NCBI GenBank assembly: GCA_963920705.1
Contig: OY987238.1
Span: 10,720,183 to 10,784,182 of the forward strand
Origin: Odiellus spinosus
Lineage: Eukaryota > Arthropoda > Arachnida > Opiliones > Phalangiidae
DNA length: 64,000 bases
Reading direction: 5' to 3'
A program made the position numbers and the translations under genes. Positions 1 to 11,399 of this stretch are shown in pieces. The notes beneath the pieces are model-generated. The model was not told where the DNA came from, ran no database searches, and saw only the letters and a program-made list of their open reading frames with translations. Each line of letters starts with the position of its first letter. Position 1 is the stretch's first letter.

Positions 1-473
1 GTTCAATTTAGAGTAAGAAGTTTTTCGAAAACCGGGAGAACTCTTTAGAGAGAAAAAAGTCTTGGATAGTTTTTTCGCGTTTCAGCTGCATGCTTTTTTT
101 CTAAGGAAACATCCCGCGCGACTCTGTTAGATTTCGTGAAGAAGGAAATTGCGTTTAATGCCCCCTCTATTTCTATAGTATAGATTTAAACACTTCTTCA
201 CCAAACCCTTTTACAGTTCTCAATTCTTTCCTCTACATTTTTATGGGGTTTTTTGGGGTGTTTTTCGAAGAAGGTTCCTGGGTGCAATCCAGGGAGACTG
301 TACCATTGGAAAGGAGTAGAAAATAACCTCGTTTAAACCGCGTAACGTTTTGTGAGAGTAAAAGGAAAGCCTCTAAAAACTTAAAAGTTAAATCAGGGAA
401 AATCTCGCATATCAAAACTTGCTATCTTGGATGCAGGTAACGTTTACTAAGGGGTAAACGAATCAATCAGGAA
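1..473. other. AT-rich non-coding stretch, nothing recognised
   Basis: No gene, repeat family member or splice-bounded open frame could be supported here. A 60-codon minus-strand open frame at 233-415 has no recognisable domain and no flanking signal. Confidence 0.5.
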
Positions 474-600
474 TACCCATAGGGCTCCCAGGGATCCCAT
501 AATCTCTATAATATAGTATATATATTTTGAAATGATACCTTATAATATCCTATATTAATATTTCAGAAGATCCTATAGACATTATTGGATTCAAATATTA
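474..600. repeat. Possible decayed end of family E element
   Basis: An AGGGCTCCCAGGG-like stretch is followed by repeated CCTATA/TATAATATCCTATA words. This resembles the left end and interior of the better preserved family E copy at 44606-45026. The match is short and AT-biased, so it may be coincidental. Confidence 0.25.
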
Positions 601-1320
601 AAAATCCATGTCAAATTTCGCAAAAATCCAAAATTTTGCATATTTTTAAATATTTGTCTGTTGAAATCGAAACGAAAATCTGACTTTTTTTCGCTTATCT
701 AGAGCGGAAACAAAGCTGTTTTTGAAAAAATATATAAAAAACTTGAGTACTCTAAATGAAATAATTTTAAATAGCGGTTTCTACTCCTGGTATATTCTCC
801 TTCCATTCTTACACGCGTTAATAAAAAAAAAGGGCCAAGCGAACGGGTGTAGTAAAGAGGCACTATAGCCAGAAGAGCCTTTTTGGCATCAACGACAACT
901 TCTAAAATGCATTTAACACCTCTTGTCACGTTAAAGAAAATCGTTCCTAAGCCTGTATTTTTATTTATTTTATTTTATTTTATTTTTTTTGGGTGGCTCT
1001 GATTTTCTTGTTTTGATGTTTTTTTCCTTTCTTTAATTTCAAGTTTGGTATCTCTAGAGACCAAATTATTTTTCGGTCACTGCGTTTTCAAATAGCATAT
1101 TCCTGTATTGATATATCTACTTTCATATTCATTTTAGGTTAGCTTTAGTCAAGTTTTTTCCTCAAAATGTTGTGATAAAGTTACATATTTGGTGTATTCT
1201 CTAAAGACTTGTCAAACCAAGAACACATGAGAATTATATTAAGGAATAACCATAATATCAATGTCATGTTGTATTCTCTCGGCTAAATAATATTAAAAGA
1301 TAAACTTGGAGCTAGTAGGA
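601..1320. other. Non-coding stretch with T-rich low complexity
   Basis: It holds a TTTTA-rich simple tract at about 956-990. A 76-codon minus-strand frame at 699-929 has no recognisable feature. No gene is supported. Confidence 0.45.
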
Positions 1321-1430
1321 CCTTGAGTATCAAACCCCGGCCTATTCTTTTAATTTTAGGACATCCCAAGCGTTGTTGAAGGATGAAGTAATATGATTGG
1401 CCCGAATTTATATTAAAATGTCAATGTTCC
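1321..1430 (+). repeat. Family G dispersed repeat (CCAATCA family), copy 1
   Basis: It shares the words GCGTTGTTGAAGGATGAAGT and AATATGATTGGCCCGAATTT with the copies at 10578-10680 and, inverted, 12605-12820. Divergence between copies is substantial, so this is an old repeat. Boundaries are approximate. Confidence 0.6.
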
Positions 1431-2035
1431 TATTCAAAATCATTGCAGTTTGTGGAAAATGAATTTAAACTTTAACCTAATCTATGGGATTTTAACAATC
1501 AAAATTAATATTTTAGTTTTTTTTATACTTGTGGAAGATTTAGAAATTCTTACCTACTTACCTCTTTTAATTCTTCACATCATAATTATATTTTTTTGCA
1601 AGTGAAATTGTACGTAAAATATTCGAAAACCTATCTCAATTTTTAATTTTTTATGTAGGGTAAAACTGACTCATGACTAAAGGCAATGTTATAGACGGTA
1701 TAAGCAGTTTTTACTTATTCCGTTTCGACCTCCCTTTACGTGGCAGGATAACCATTAAATAAGATTAAACAAGAGTGTATTGTAAATAATCTTATTAATT
1801 ATTTATATCGGGAAAGAAGTGGCTTTTTTTTTTTGTAGTACTTAATAGCCTTTTGATGTTGGAAAACACCCCTTCTAATTATCAGCCCTATACTTAAAAA
1901 GAGCTTGCTATATAAAAGTTGTAGATAACGATTTGGGTCATTAAATAGGTCATGAAGGTATCTTTTCGTTGTTCCTAAATAAAGTCAGTTCTCGCTGGTT
2001 TTTAGAGTGAGATACTGTGGGAATTTTGGCTCTCA
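1431..2035. other. Non-coding AT-rich stretch
   Basis: No gene or repeat is recognised apart from short A/T runs. Confidence 0.45.
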
Positions 2036-2415
2036 GCTAGTGGCGAGACATCTTCTTCTAGTGGCGAGGCATACTTTTTATTACCTTAGAATAATCTATA
2101 GAATGTGTACTTTCTAATGATGCAATCGGTTTATGCCTTGGAGATCCCAGAGAATTGTTACGGCCATTTCCATTTTAATATAAAGCTCAATTTTGGGTTT
2201 TTGCTCGATTTCTATCGAGTGGCGAAACATAATCTTATGATCTTAAAATAATCTAAAGAATGTATGCTTTCTAATGATACAATCGGTTTATGGCTAGGAG
2301 GTCGCGGAAAAAAAGGTTACGGCCATTTCCATTTTAATATAAATCTCAATTTTGGGTTTTTGCTCGATTTATATCGAGTGGCGAAACATCTTTTTCGAGT
2401 GGTGAGGCAAGCCAT
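2036..2415 (+). repeat. Tandem duplication, unit about 157 bp
   Basis: The word GAATGTGTACTTTCTAATGA at 2101 recurs as GAATGTATGCTTTCTAATGA at 2258, giving a 157-bp period. Inside each unit are TTACGGCCATTTCCATTTTA and CTCAATTTTGGGTTTTTGCT. The joint word GAGTGGCGAAACAT (or a close variant) appears three times, near 2039, 2217 and 2375, so there are a little over two units. The copies differ by scattered substitutions, so the duplication is not very recent. Confidence 0.85.
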
Positions 2416-2990
2416 TTTAAAATAGGGATCATATTTGAAATTTTCTGCTCGATTGCAATCAGTTGCGTGGCAAATAAAAAAACTTTTTATTCTCCCACCT
2501 ATGCAGAAATTTTAATTTTAAAAATAAACTAGCCGTCGATTACGTAACATAGTAGTTGTAGTCAGTAATTCGAGCCACATCAAATAATGTTATCAGCACA
2601 ATGTCTTCTTTCTCCCCTTATCTACTTTTCTCTCCTGGTATTACCGTTTAACACTTTATCCCGCCTGTCTCTCTTCTGTCTCGAAACTAGTGGACGGAGC
2701 TTCAGTTTTTTTTTTTTTTTGTTTTTTTTTACTTTGATTTGATAATACGTACAAAGCTAGACTCCTGTTACTTCCAAAGCAAAGATAAAGCAGAGATAAA
2801 GGGTTGCTTTGCTTTGACTATGCTATCAAATCAAGGTAAATATACTGTACTTTATATTGTTAAGAAATTAGATTAAAACGTGATAATGATAAATGATCCA
2901 AACTAAGGAAGCCAGACTGTAATATTGATCCTATATTTCTGAAATGTTCGCTATTGGTTTGCGTAACTATTTTTATCTTGGATGATATTT
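2416..2990. other. Non-coding stretch with poly-T tract
   Basis: It contains an interrupted T run at about 2708-2730 and no supported gene. Confidence 0.45.
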
Positions 2991-3010
2991 TATATCGTGT
3001 ATTAATCCGC
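2991..3010 (+). repeat. Dispersed ATTAATCCGC motif, copy 1
   Basis: It matches the last 14 bases of the consensus AACATTGTGTATTAATCCGC, here TATATCGTGTATTAATCCGC. GTTTGCCAA follows from 15 bases after the motif, similar to the second block of the better copies (TTTRCAAAC). Confidence 0.6.
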
Positions 3011-3132
3011 TTTATGTACGGATAGTTTGCCAATTAATCTTAACATTAATAAGTGCATAATAATAATGAAAACAAGGTTCAATAGGTAAATTTAAAATTC
3101 ATAAAAGCTTATTTTTTTTTCTTTTGTTTTAG

Positions 3133-3213
3133 GTCTCCAGATTAATTGGATCGAAATATTTTACCTCTGGAAATCATTGATTCATTTGGAAAACATTGAA
3201 ATGGTTATTATGG
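3133..3213 (+). CDS. Candidate internal exon 1, protein unknown
   Basis: A long T/C tract ending in CTTTTGTTTTAG precedes this 81-base segment, and GTAAGTAAAT, a strong donor, follows it. Only one reading phase is stop-free: two bases (GT) completing a codon, then 26 codons, then one spare base (G). It reads roughly LQINWIEIFYLWKS, then LIHLENIEMVIM. The final single base fits the candidate exon at 37512-37587, which begins by completing a codon with GA. I recognise no family. Strong splice-like pairs around short open segments can occur by chance in AT-rich DNA of this length, so this rests on the splice signals and phase agreement only. Confidence 0.35.
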
Positions 3214-3724
3214 GTAAGTAAATTTATTATTTTCACATTTTATTCGGTCTAATTGACCTGAATTATTTGACCCAGTTTCTTGAGATTACATTTCGTTTAG
3301 AATCAAAGGCTTATCAGTGTATATTTTTAGAACAATATTTAGAGCTGTTGTTTTTTTTAAATAGTGTTGAAAATTTCGCTTTTTAACACAATATACATCG
3401 CCTAAAAGTAGGCTACTCTCGATACTTACAAGCTCGTATGGTAAAACATTTCTATAGGCGTTGCGTAGTAAATACATTGGATGATTAACCCCTGATTTGA
3501 TTCTTTCCCCTGAACACTGTTATGCGACTTTTAAAACACTTTTAGTACTTATTATTTTGAAACGTATATTCAGCTAGGCTTTTTGCAGTCAATTTTACTT
3601 AACATTAGAACTATAATTAAAAACAAACCAATATTTGAACTGTAGGTCATACTTCAAGTTCTGCATTTTAGTTAAATACTTTCCCTACAAATGCTTTTAT
3701 TAACTACTCTTGCAAAGGTTTATA
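3214..3724. other. Non-coding stretch, possibly start of a long intron
   Basis: It begins with the donor-like GTAAGTAAAT of the candidate exon. Nothing else is recognised; a 63-codon minus-strand frame at 3286-3477 is unsupported. Confidence 0.4.
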
Positions 3725-4045
3725 GACCGTAAGATGGTTGAGAAATGGTTGGCAAATACTGGAAAGGCTAGGATATGATTAACAAAAAGTTTGGGAACTG
3801 GTTTGGAAAACATTTGGGATATAATTGTTAATATAAATGGGAAAAGTTCCCTAAATGATTTGGGAAAAGCATGTAAATTGTTAAGAAATAAAAATGGTTA
3901 GGAAAATGTAGAGAAATTGTTGGAAAAGGGCTGGAAACGGTTGGAGAAAAAAGGTTTGGGAAATAGTTGAAAACTAAAAATATTTTGGAAAATAGACTTT
4001 GGCAAAAGATTGGAAAAGGGTTGGATCTTTTTCCAACCTTTTAAA
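3725..4045 (+). repeat. Degenerate short-period purine-rich repeat (GGTTGGGAAA words)
   Basis: Variants of TTGGGAAAAGG, GGTTGGAAAA and GGAAATGGTTGG recur every 10-25 bases across about 320 bases. The strand asymmetry (G/A on +, C/T on -) and irregular spacing suggest a strongly decayed minisatellite. The complementary composition appears at 35995-36215 on the other strand. The 71-codon minus-strand frame here is a by-product of this composition. Confidence 0.55.
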
Positions 4046-4049
4046 GTGA

Positions 4050-5034
4050 TGTTAATAATATATATTTTCGTAAATTCAATACACTGAATACTTTTAAAAT
4101 AATATAACAACACGTTAAATCAAGTTAAAATATTGTTTTCGTGAATATTTATAATTATAAAGATTAATTTACAAAATTTTTATAATAATTATAACTATTA
4201 TTCTTTGGTTAACTGCAACCAAAACTGAGGCGGAATTTTATTAAATATTAAATCTCGTAGTAGATAAAGTAGTTTCTCAAAATTAATATAACGTCGTGTA
4301 ATAAAATATTACAAATCAAATAAGAAAAATAATTTCCCGATATTTTTATTTTTTTATCATTTTTCCGGATATTTAAAAATTCACGCAAGATCTGTTCTTT
4401 GGGCGTTTTTATTTCTAATTCGAAATTGCATTTGGTTATATAACACGCCTCTTCATGGTAATATAAGTTGAAAGAAATTCAATTCGTAAATATTACACCA
4501 AAAATGTATTTTATCCTCAAATAATAGATGTCGCTTCAAGCTGATATTCGAATTGGGGATATAAAACCAATCAATTTCTAACCTAGTAAACCGACCCCAT
4601 TTCCCATCTCTCGTCTTCTTACCCTCTTCACAATTCTGTAGAGTATTTCACTTTTCAAAGTTTAAGTCTACATGAAAGCTAAACCATGAAAAATAATTAG
4701 AGGCTTCGGAATAGATATTTTTGGTTTTCAAGTATCAAGGCATTAACGAACAAGTAGTTTCTTCAAAATAACTCGATTGATAATTAAAATAACTTAGTTA
4801 CCCTCAAATAAATACTGAAATAGTTGAATATTAAACCACTCTGACATCAATAGTAGACTAAATTCTTAGAAACAAAAACATGGTTTTGATTTAGGGATTT
4901 TCTAGAAAAATGGAAACTCCATTATACGCGAAAATTTCTAAAATAGCATTCTTAAAAATTTAGAATATATTTTCATTTGAAATAACTTAAATATACCAAG
5001 TTTTTACCACTCTTTCCCAGCTTTAATTTGTTTG
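4050..5034. other. Very AT-rich non-coding stretch
   Basis: No gene or clear repeat family member is visible. Confidence 0.45.
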
Positions 5035-5144
5035 CAGGGTTGCCATGAGCTTGTGAGCGCAGTTTTGAACAGATCTGTTTCAAAAACAAACTGCTAGCCA
5101 TTCTCTCTGCTTCAAATTGCGCTCCCTAGTTACTGGCAACGCTG
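5035..5144. mobile_element. Small inverted-repeat element with CAGGGTTGCCA ends
   Basis: The left end reads CAGGGTTGCCA and the right end TGGCAACGCTG, its inverted complement with one mismatch. Inner blocks also pair: GAGCGCA on the left with TGCGCTC on the right. Total length is 110 bp, with a central ACAGATCTGT palindrome. The CAG-G-G start resembles hAT-type termini, but I see no clear 8-bp target duplication, so assignment is tentative. Confidence 0.6.
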
Positions 5145-6040
5145 GGGGAACAGCATTGATCCCTTTAGTGAAAACTATGCATAATAACAACCTTCCAAAT
5201 AAATCTTACAGTTTCACTTCAAATATATTTTCAAAAATATTTAACTTTCATGAGGTCTTAGAAAAGCGATCGAATTTCTAATTACGATTTCTCCTTCGTA
5301 TTCGATTTGAGAATCTCCGGCCAGATTTTCGGTTAAGTGGCATTCTAAACTCATGTTAGTGGAGCGCCTCTTATAATTTATTCTCTGTCGAACGGTCGAC
5401 GGAAGCCAATAATACCCAATTTTCCTAAAATAGAAAAAAAATATTTAGGAAATAAACTGTTAAACCTTATTTTATTAAATCCGAAATTTGTTGCCACGAC
5501 ACTTGTTAAGTTTAAATTAATTAATTCTAACCATTTAATATATTCATATTGAACTGAAATTGGAACATGCAGTGTCAATTACTGGCTAGTTTTAAAAGTG
5601 GATATTTTAATACTCTTTTGAGATCATCATTATGTATTTTAATGCGCTATACAACTTTTTGTTTTCTAACTTTTACACGAACTAACAATATTTTCATTTT
5701 TTGGAGTAGTCTATATAAAAGCCTGTTTGGTTAGTACCGAAACTGTTAGATGGCGAGCCCAGCGCGATATTTTAAAGATATACAGCATTCTAGAGGGTAG
5801 AAACTACGGAGTTTTGGAAGCGAAAGTGTTAAAATAAATAGATTAATGATGCTAAATATTGACGAATAAAAATTTGAAGTGCTGCTGTCATGGGTTTTTC
5901 ACGAATTCCAATTATAAATTCAGCACGATTTTCCGAAAGATCGTTGAAAAAAATTGCAAATATGTTTAGTTACTGGACATATCCTATAATTAATCTTCAG
6001 TTTCGAAATTTTAAATATTTCACGCAATACTTACGTCATC
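5145..6040. other. Non-coding stretch
   Basis: No supported gene. A 115-codon + frame begins at 5890 and runs to 6237. It has no recognisable domain, and part of it lies over the dispersed segment at 6041-6060. Confidence 0.4.
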
Positions 6041-6060
6041 ACTATGGTCGCGTGGCTATT
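6041..6060 (+). repeat. Short dispersed segment shared with 50171-50190
   Basis: The sequence ACTATGGTCGCGTGGCTATT recurs with minor change near 50170. The match hardly extends beyond this core, so it is a fragment of an otherwise unidentified repeat. Confidence 0.45.
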
Positions 6061-6565
6061 GTTAATTGTGCCTACACGTGCTGGCACTTCTTCGATGTAC
6101 AATATAGCTTTTTTTTCCCTGCCTTTGACTGTAAAATTTCACGCGGCGCCACTTTTACCAAAATATCATGTTACTTCTCCAAATATGTGAAACTATCACT
6201 CGTTCGCTACATAAATTTCTATATATGCAATAAATGAAGGTAAAAATAAGCAAACAGATAACTCTATTCGTATATAAAGCTTCTCTTTACCTTTCTCTAT
6301 AATTCCGTGAAAAACCTACGTATCCGGGTAAACCTCGAAGTTTCCAAGACCAAAAGCACGCAATCAACTACGCCTTACACATCAGAGTTTGTCTTTCTCC
6401 TTAACATAGTAAAAAAGCAAAAGAGAGAGTGGATAGTATAAAAAGGGGGTGTATACCCCATCTTTAGCACTAAAACTAATTATTCCTATTGTATATCATG
6501 AGTAGAAATAGTTGGGTGTGTTAAAGGGCATGCCTTGTACATATTGTATAAACTATGACTAACAA

Positions 6566-6694
6566 TAGACACATACCTAAATAGATAAAGATTAATAACG
6601 AGTCCTTTAACGGCAAACAAAGGCAAAAGTAGGAACTAACAAAAACCACGTGCTTGGCTGCTGTGGTTTTATTTATCTATTAAAATATGTGCCT
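6566..6694. mobile_element. Family F palindromic element, short copy
   Basis: Outer inverted arms are present: TAGACACATACCTAAATAGA on the left and TCTATTAAAATATGTGCCTA on the right. The inner block CCTTTAACGGCAAACAAAGG is followed by AACTAACAAAAACCACGTG, which relates it to the copies at 22632, 33793, 38307 and 63655. The second inner arm seen in those copies is shortened here. Confidence 0.6.
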
Positions 6695-6699
6695 AATTC

Positions 6700-7237
6700 C
6701 TGATTTCTCTCTCGCGATTTCTCATTGATTCATGAGATATGGCTGATTTAAATCAGATTCCATTTAGTTTGTACACCTGATTTCACGAGTGACTATCCCC
6801 TCTAGAAGCACCTAAAACTAACCATTAAGGGTCAACTTGCCGCCATTAGGGACTAAATTGTTTAATAAAAACAACGAGGAGAGAGAGTAAGAGATAGTTT
6901 TTCATCGCTTTGCTTATGCTAGACAGTGAGCCTCTATACTCGAGATATTACCGGGAAATCTAAATGGATTTTAAATGGCTGGCTAAATCATACGTTTCAT
7001 TTAAAGGGTATTTTCTTCGAGCAGAGGCAGAATGACCGGTAATTGTAATTATTTGAATTTGGGGTGGTGTAAGTATTTTTTATGAGACTTAACCCTTTCG
7101 TTCTATACTCATCCAGAATACAAACAATCGACTAAATTTTATTCGTGGATGGCGTGTTCCTTTGGGGATAGGCAGTTTTGGGGCGTGTACATATAAACTT
7201 CTAATCAATATTAATTTGCAAATATCCACTGTTTTTA
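6700..7237. other. Non-coding stretch
   Basis: No gene supported. The words GCAGAGGCAGAATGACCG near 7020 recur loosely near 34207 (GCAGAGGCAGAAAGACCG), a fragment of another dispersed repeat. Confidence 0.4.
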
Positions 7238-7281
7238 AACATCATGTATTAATCCGCTCTGACTTTCGCTAGTTTGCAAAC
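7238..7281 (+). repeat. Dispersed ATTAATCCGC motif, copy 2 with downstream block
   Basis: AACATCATGTATTAATCCGC (7238-7257) matches the consensus at 18 of 20 positions. The second block GTTTGCAAAC lies at 7272-7281, beginning 15 bases after the motif end, the same distance as in the 35453 copy. The third block (GCGAAC) is absent. Confidence 0.7.
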
Positions 7282-7544
7282 AATTTGTAGTATCCACCAT
7301 CAACCCTACCGGTAACTCTAAGAAATCATGGTTACATTTAAACCATCCTATGTTTGGACGCGCTGCAAATTCTTAACTGATAATGAAGCGTAGAAGAAAA
7401 CGTCCATCGTTCCATGGCGCCTCTCTTAATTTGGCATTTAAAACTCCTTTATCCCTCTCGTTCCAAAACTTCCTTCGCGTCTCTTTATCTATAGAATCAG
7501 CTTCAAATTTCAGCACGATTTAAAATGTAGGTTATATTCTATCT

Positions 7545-7692
7545 TTCAAGAGCAAGTATCTCGACAAAATCACCAATAATTGGTATTCATTTATTAATAT
7601 AGGAGTATTTGACTTATTGCCTTTACCAAAAGTCAATCACTTTATTCCATGAAAGTAAGCAACGCCCCGTAGCTTAATACTATCAGCAAAGG
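7545..7692 (+). repeat. Family H repeat, copy 1 (inverted partner at 26152-26300)
   Basis: AAAAGTCAATCACTTTATTCCATGAAAGTAAGCAACGCCCCGTAGCTTAATACTATCAGC is the type of block shared here: the core words GTCAATCACTTTATTCCAT, CAACGCCCCGTAGC and TTAATACTATCAGCAAAG recur as reverse complement at 26152-26300. TTCAAGAGCAAG at the start is also conserved in the partner. The middle is diverged, with conserved flanks, as in an old transposon copy. Confidence 0.75.
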
Positions 7693-7829
7693 TCCAGGTA
7701 AACGTACTAATCCATCAATTAAAACTGGACAAGAAAGTCTAGTTTTAATTAATGAGATTAATGGGCAGAAAACATGACTACAAATGTGGCCAATTAAGTG
7801 TGTGATACGCCAGATCACTGATAAGTAGC

Positions 7830-7996
7830 CTAATTTTAGTCCTATATTATCCTATCAAATCTAATTTTATGTCCTGTATGATCCTATATTGTTTGCGGTG
7901 CACCCCCTTAACAATCAAACTGATGTATGATCCTATATTTTGGAAAAAATAATCCTTTATTTCCTATAAGGAATTGAAATTTGGCTGGGCTCCCTG
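7830..7996 (+). mobile_element. Family E element, partial copy (right part)
   Basis: It ends in TTTCCTATAAGGAATTGAAA followed by GGCTGGGCTCCCTG, matching the right end of the fuller copy at 44606-45026. Repeated CCTATAT and TCCTGTATGATCCTATAT words fill the interior. The left terminus is not found, so this copy is truncated or decayed. Confidence 0.7.
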
Positions 7997-7999
7997 TAA

Positions 8000-10577
8000 G
8001 ACGCAATCCTCTTTCTTACCCCCTTTCATTGATGGGGTCGTGAACTTTTACGTGCTAATTAAAATAAAAATATAATTAACAAACCTTCGAATAAAATGGT
8101 AATATCACCACTTAAATATATTATATGATAATCTAAATCTTATCCAGAAATCTTATTTTCTATAAACGAGACTTGTTCTTTCAATGATTTTCTCAAGGGT
8201 TTTAGTTTTAAGTTTTAAAAGAAGATTGCCTATATAACTTTAGTAATGTTGAAACCAAAGGGTGTAATACAATATAAAATTTCGTCCTATCTACCCGTAA
8301 TTACTGCATCTTCAAGGTACCTATATTTCACCGAGTTGGAGCCAAAAGTAGTATATAAGCGCTGTATATATATATATTTCGTAAACAGTAGGGAATCGGA
8401 ACCTTAATTATAACAGAAGAGGAAGTCGCGAACCCTTCCCTCTCATCCTAAACCTATACCTAGCTTCTGCTGCCTCCAGCTCTAGGTAGTTCAATTTATA
8501 CAAATTCAGTACTTCGTATATATCTTCTTTATTTTGTAATATATTTTTATATACGTATCGGGAGTGAATTATCGAAAGTTGACATTTAATATAGATTACG
8601 GAAGAACTACGAGCTGAAATTGAAACCTATTTTCAATTTATTTTCAAAGTCTGAACCCTAAATTATGCATAAATCATAATATATAATTACATACTAAAAG
8701 TATTGGTGACGTAATTAATTTAGACACACCTTTAAATGAAAAACAGCTGAAAAAATATTAAAATTTTAAGAACTTTGAATCTAGATGAGATGACCACCGT
8801 TTTACTAAAACCTTACGCGTGACCTCTCCCTTTCACCTCATCCCAAAATTTTATATCTCTCCTCTGTGATAGTGCCTAGACCCAGCGATATTACTCCCTC
8901 TGTGAGTAGTGCCAGGAGCGAATCATCCGTTTCTTAAATCATAAGGGCTTCCTCTGATCCAGAATTAAATGAACTAGTTAAGCTGGGTTCTATAGGAAGC
9001 AAATAAAATATTTTATCTTGGTCCTTGAAAGAAAAAAACAAGAGACCTAGCTCTCCCGGGGTTAAGATCCTTATTTTTTTAATAAATTTCGGCGGATTTT
9101 AATCAGGGTTTTTAAAAGTATTAAATAAAACTATAAATATTATAAATATACCATCGAAAAAAATGGTAACATTGTCACTTTATGACCAGGGTGAAGTTGA
9201 ATTCGACTTCCACTAATCCTCTTCTATTGCAATATCGGTGTTCCAGACCCTTGGCGGTGTTTGTCTGCATTTTGACGGGGAATTAGTTTGGTTTTAATTC
9301 GACATTAGCCTTTTCGCTTTAAAGCTCTTTCTGTTTCTCAATCGATTGTATTATAATGGCCGGATCGAAACTCCCATAAACTCTCTAACCTCCGGAATTA
9401 GCATATTTACGTTTGTCGGCACCCATTTAAATCTTCTCGGATTTCCGCGATTTTGCATTTCCATTCTGTAATTTTCCATATATTTATACCAGTTCCAGTT
9501 CCTAGGATTTCAAATTTAAAGTTCGAGTAAAAGATAACTCCATCGAGATGTTCTCTTAATTTTTATTTAATGACATCAATTTTTTAATTTAAGTCGTACC
9601 TAACTCCTCTCATGGATTAATTAATAGTAGGGATAGACAGAAGGCAGATAAAGTTCAAAATTGTACAGTCCTAACCTAATCTAGCGGCCGCAATTTATAA
9701 ACTTATGTTTGCTGGATCAAATTGAATGTATAGAAGGACCACAATCCATGGTCCTTGAATTTCACTTTGAATTCTAGACATGAGACGTACTTTTCTTCAA
9801 GGGAAGCTTTTAATGAATCAAAGCTCTTCTTGAACGGGAGTTTGACTTCTTTTAATTAGTTGAAGATTCTTCTTTTAATTCTGTGCCAATATCAGGTTTC
9901 CGATTTTTTTGTACAATTCATAGACTACTCGCAAAAATATTTTATATTTAGATGTACTTAGAATCGATAGAAAATCACTTTACTTTTCTTTCCCCCTCCA
10001 CTTTAATAATTAATTTGTTCGTATTCGCTGTTAATTTTACCTTGAACAATTATCGATTTGCAGAGGCTGAAAGAGCTTTTTTACGGTATATACAGAAAAA
10101 TTCAACTTTATTTTAAGTTTTGGGCTAAATGAATGAATGTTTATCAAATATTAAGAAATTTCATTTTCTCATTGTATACCCTGGCATCGAATATTTTTTG
10201 GAAATTAATCTTTAGGTCGGATAGCAATTTCACCATCTGCTTTTGAATTTCGTATATACCGGTACTAAGAAATCGTTTAGCCAGTCCAGGGATAAATTAT
10301 TATAAAGGAGCATTTATTCCGCGCCCCCCTTTCATTTTCTTTCGTTTATATTCTTTCGTCGTTTCTAGCCAGTAATTGCGTCTGTAATGAAAAATAGGAA
10401 ATGTATCTGATGGAAACAACAGTCGAGTTCACATTGTAGTGTAGAGTTTTAAATCGGTAATTTATTCTAGTAATTTGCGCCTTAAGTTACAGAGGGAAAT
10501 AATAATTACGATTTACTTACCTGATTATTTTAAAAACATTCAGAAACTTGTTATAAAAATCTACTTAGATGACCAAT
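8000..10577. other. Long non-coding stretch, nothing supported
   Basis: No gene, tandem array or clear dispersed family member was recognised in these 2.6 kb. There is a short TA run near 8364-8376 and GC-richer patches near 8460 and 9230-9400. Confidence 0.45.
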
Positions 10578-10680
10578 GTCTTAGGCTTCAAACGCAGGCC
10601 TATTTTATTAATGTTTGGACATTGCAAGCGCTGTTGAAGGCTGAAATAATATGATTGGTCGGAATTCATACTTACTTTAA
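10578..10680 (+). repeat. Family G dispersed repeat, copy 2
   Basis: GCAAGCGCTGTTGAAGGCTG followed by AAATAATATGATTGGTCGGA aligns with 1321-1430 and, inverted, with 12605-12670. Confidence 0.65.
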
Positions 10681-11297
10681 GTTTCCCTATAATATAAAAT
10701 TTTCTTTATAGTGCTGATAGCCCTATAGACAAATTCTATAGGATTTGATAGAGATTCCATAGATAATTTTGTAAGATCATGGTCTGAAGTAACTTGTTCC
10801 AAAAGATTCAGGAAACCCTTGAATGGTCAAAATACCAAAAAAGACCCCTCAACTTCTGTCTAGCGTTAATTTAAAGTACCTTTATTAAAACAGACACGTT
10901 TTATTGTATGGTGATGTGAACCATATCAAATTTATAATATATATCTAGTTGCTAGCCATATGTTAAACAAAAAACGTTTTCCGGATTTGAAATTACCGAA
11001 TCAAAGACATAATTAGAAATGTTTTCGCTTGATTGTTTCTTTAAGCCTTCACCTCTTCTTTTACCCTCAAAGAGGGAGTTTGTATTTTTCGTTAATTAAC
11101 TTTTGCCTGGCAGGGTGTGTGGACTGCGCAGTGCTTTTACACGCTTGATTAGCCATTAGTCGTTTAGCCAAAAAGCATTTCCCAGGATGCTTTTTAGAAA
11201 GCGATTAAATTGGTAGTTACTTCGAGAGACCTTGGTGACTATTTATTCTGTATCAAGAACTAATTTATGTATTTCAAGAACGAAGGAAGATAAAATT

Positions 11298-11378
11298 GAG
11301 CTGTAGTACCGATTTGGTCTGGTTTTCTCCTCTCTTAACTCCTCCCTAGAGATAAATCTTCTAGCGGCTTCTATTGGG
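11298..11378 (+). repeat. Family J repeat, copy 1
   Basis: CTGTAGTACC, CTCTCTTAACTCCTCCCTAG, AGATAAAT and CTTCTATTGGGTT occur in the same order as in 48118-48215, with small indels between. No function is evident. Confidence 0.5.
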
Positions 11379-11399
11379 TTAAAAATTCGACTAAATTCG

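Noticed and set aside
5890-6237. 115-codon + open frame
   Set aside because: No recognisable domain, no splice or promoter context, and part of it is the short dispersed segment repeated near 50171. One frame of this length is expected by chance in 64 kb.
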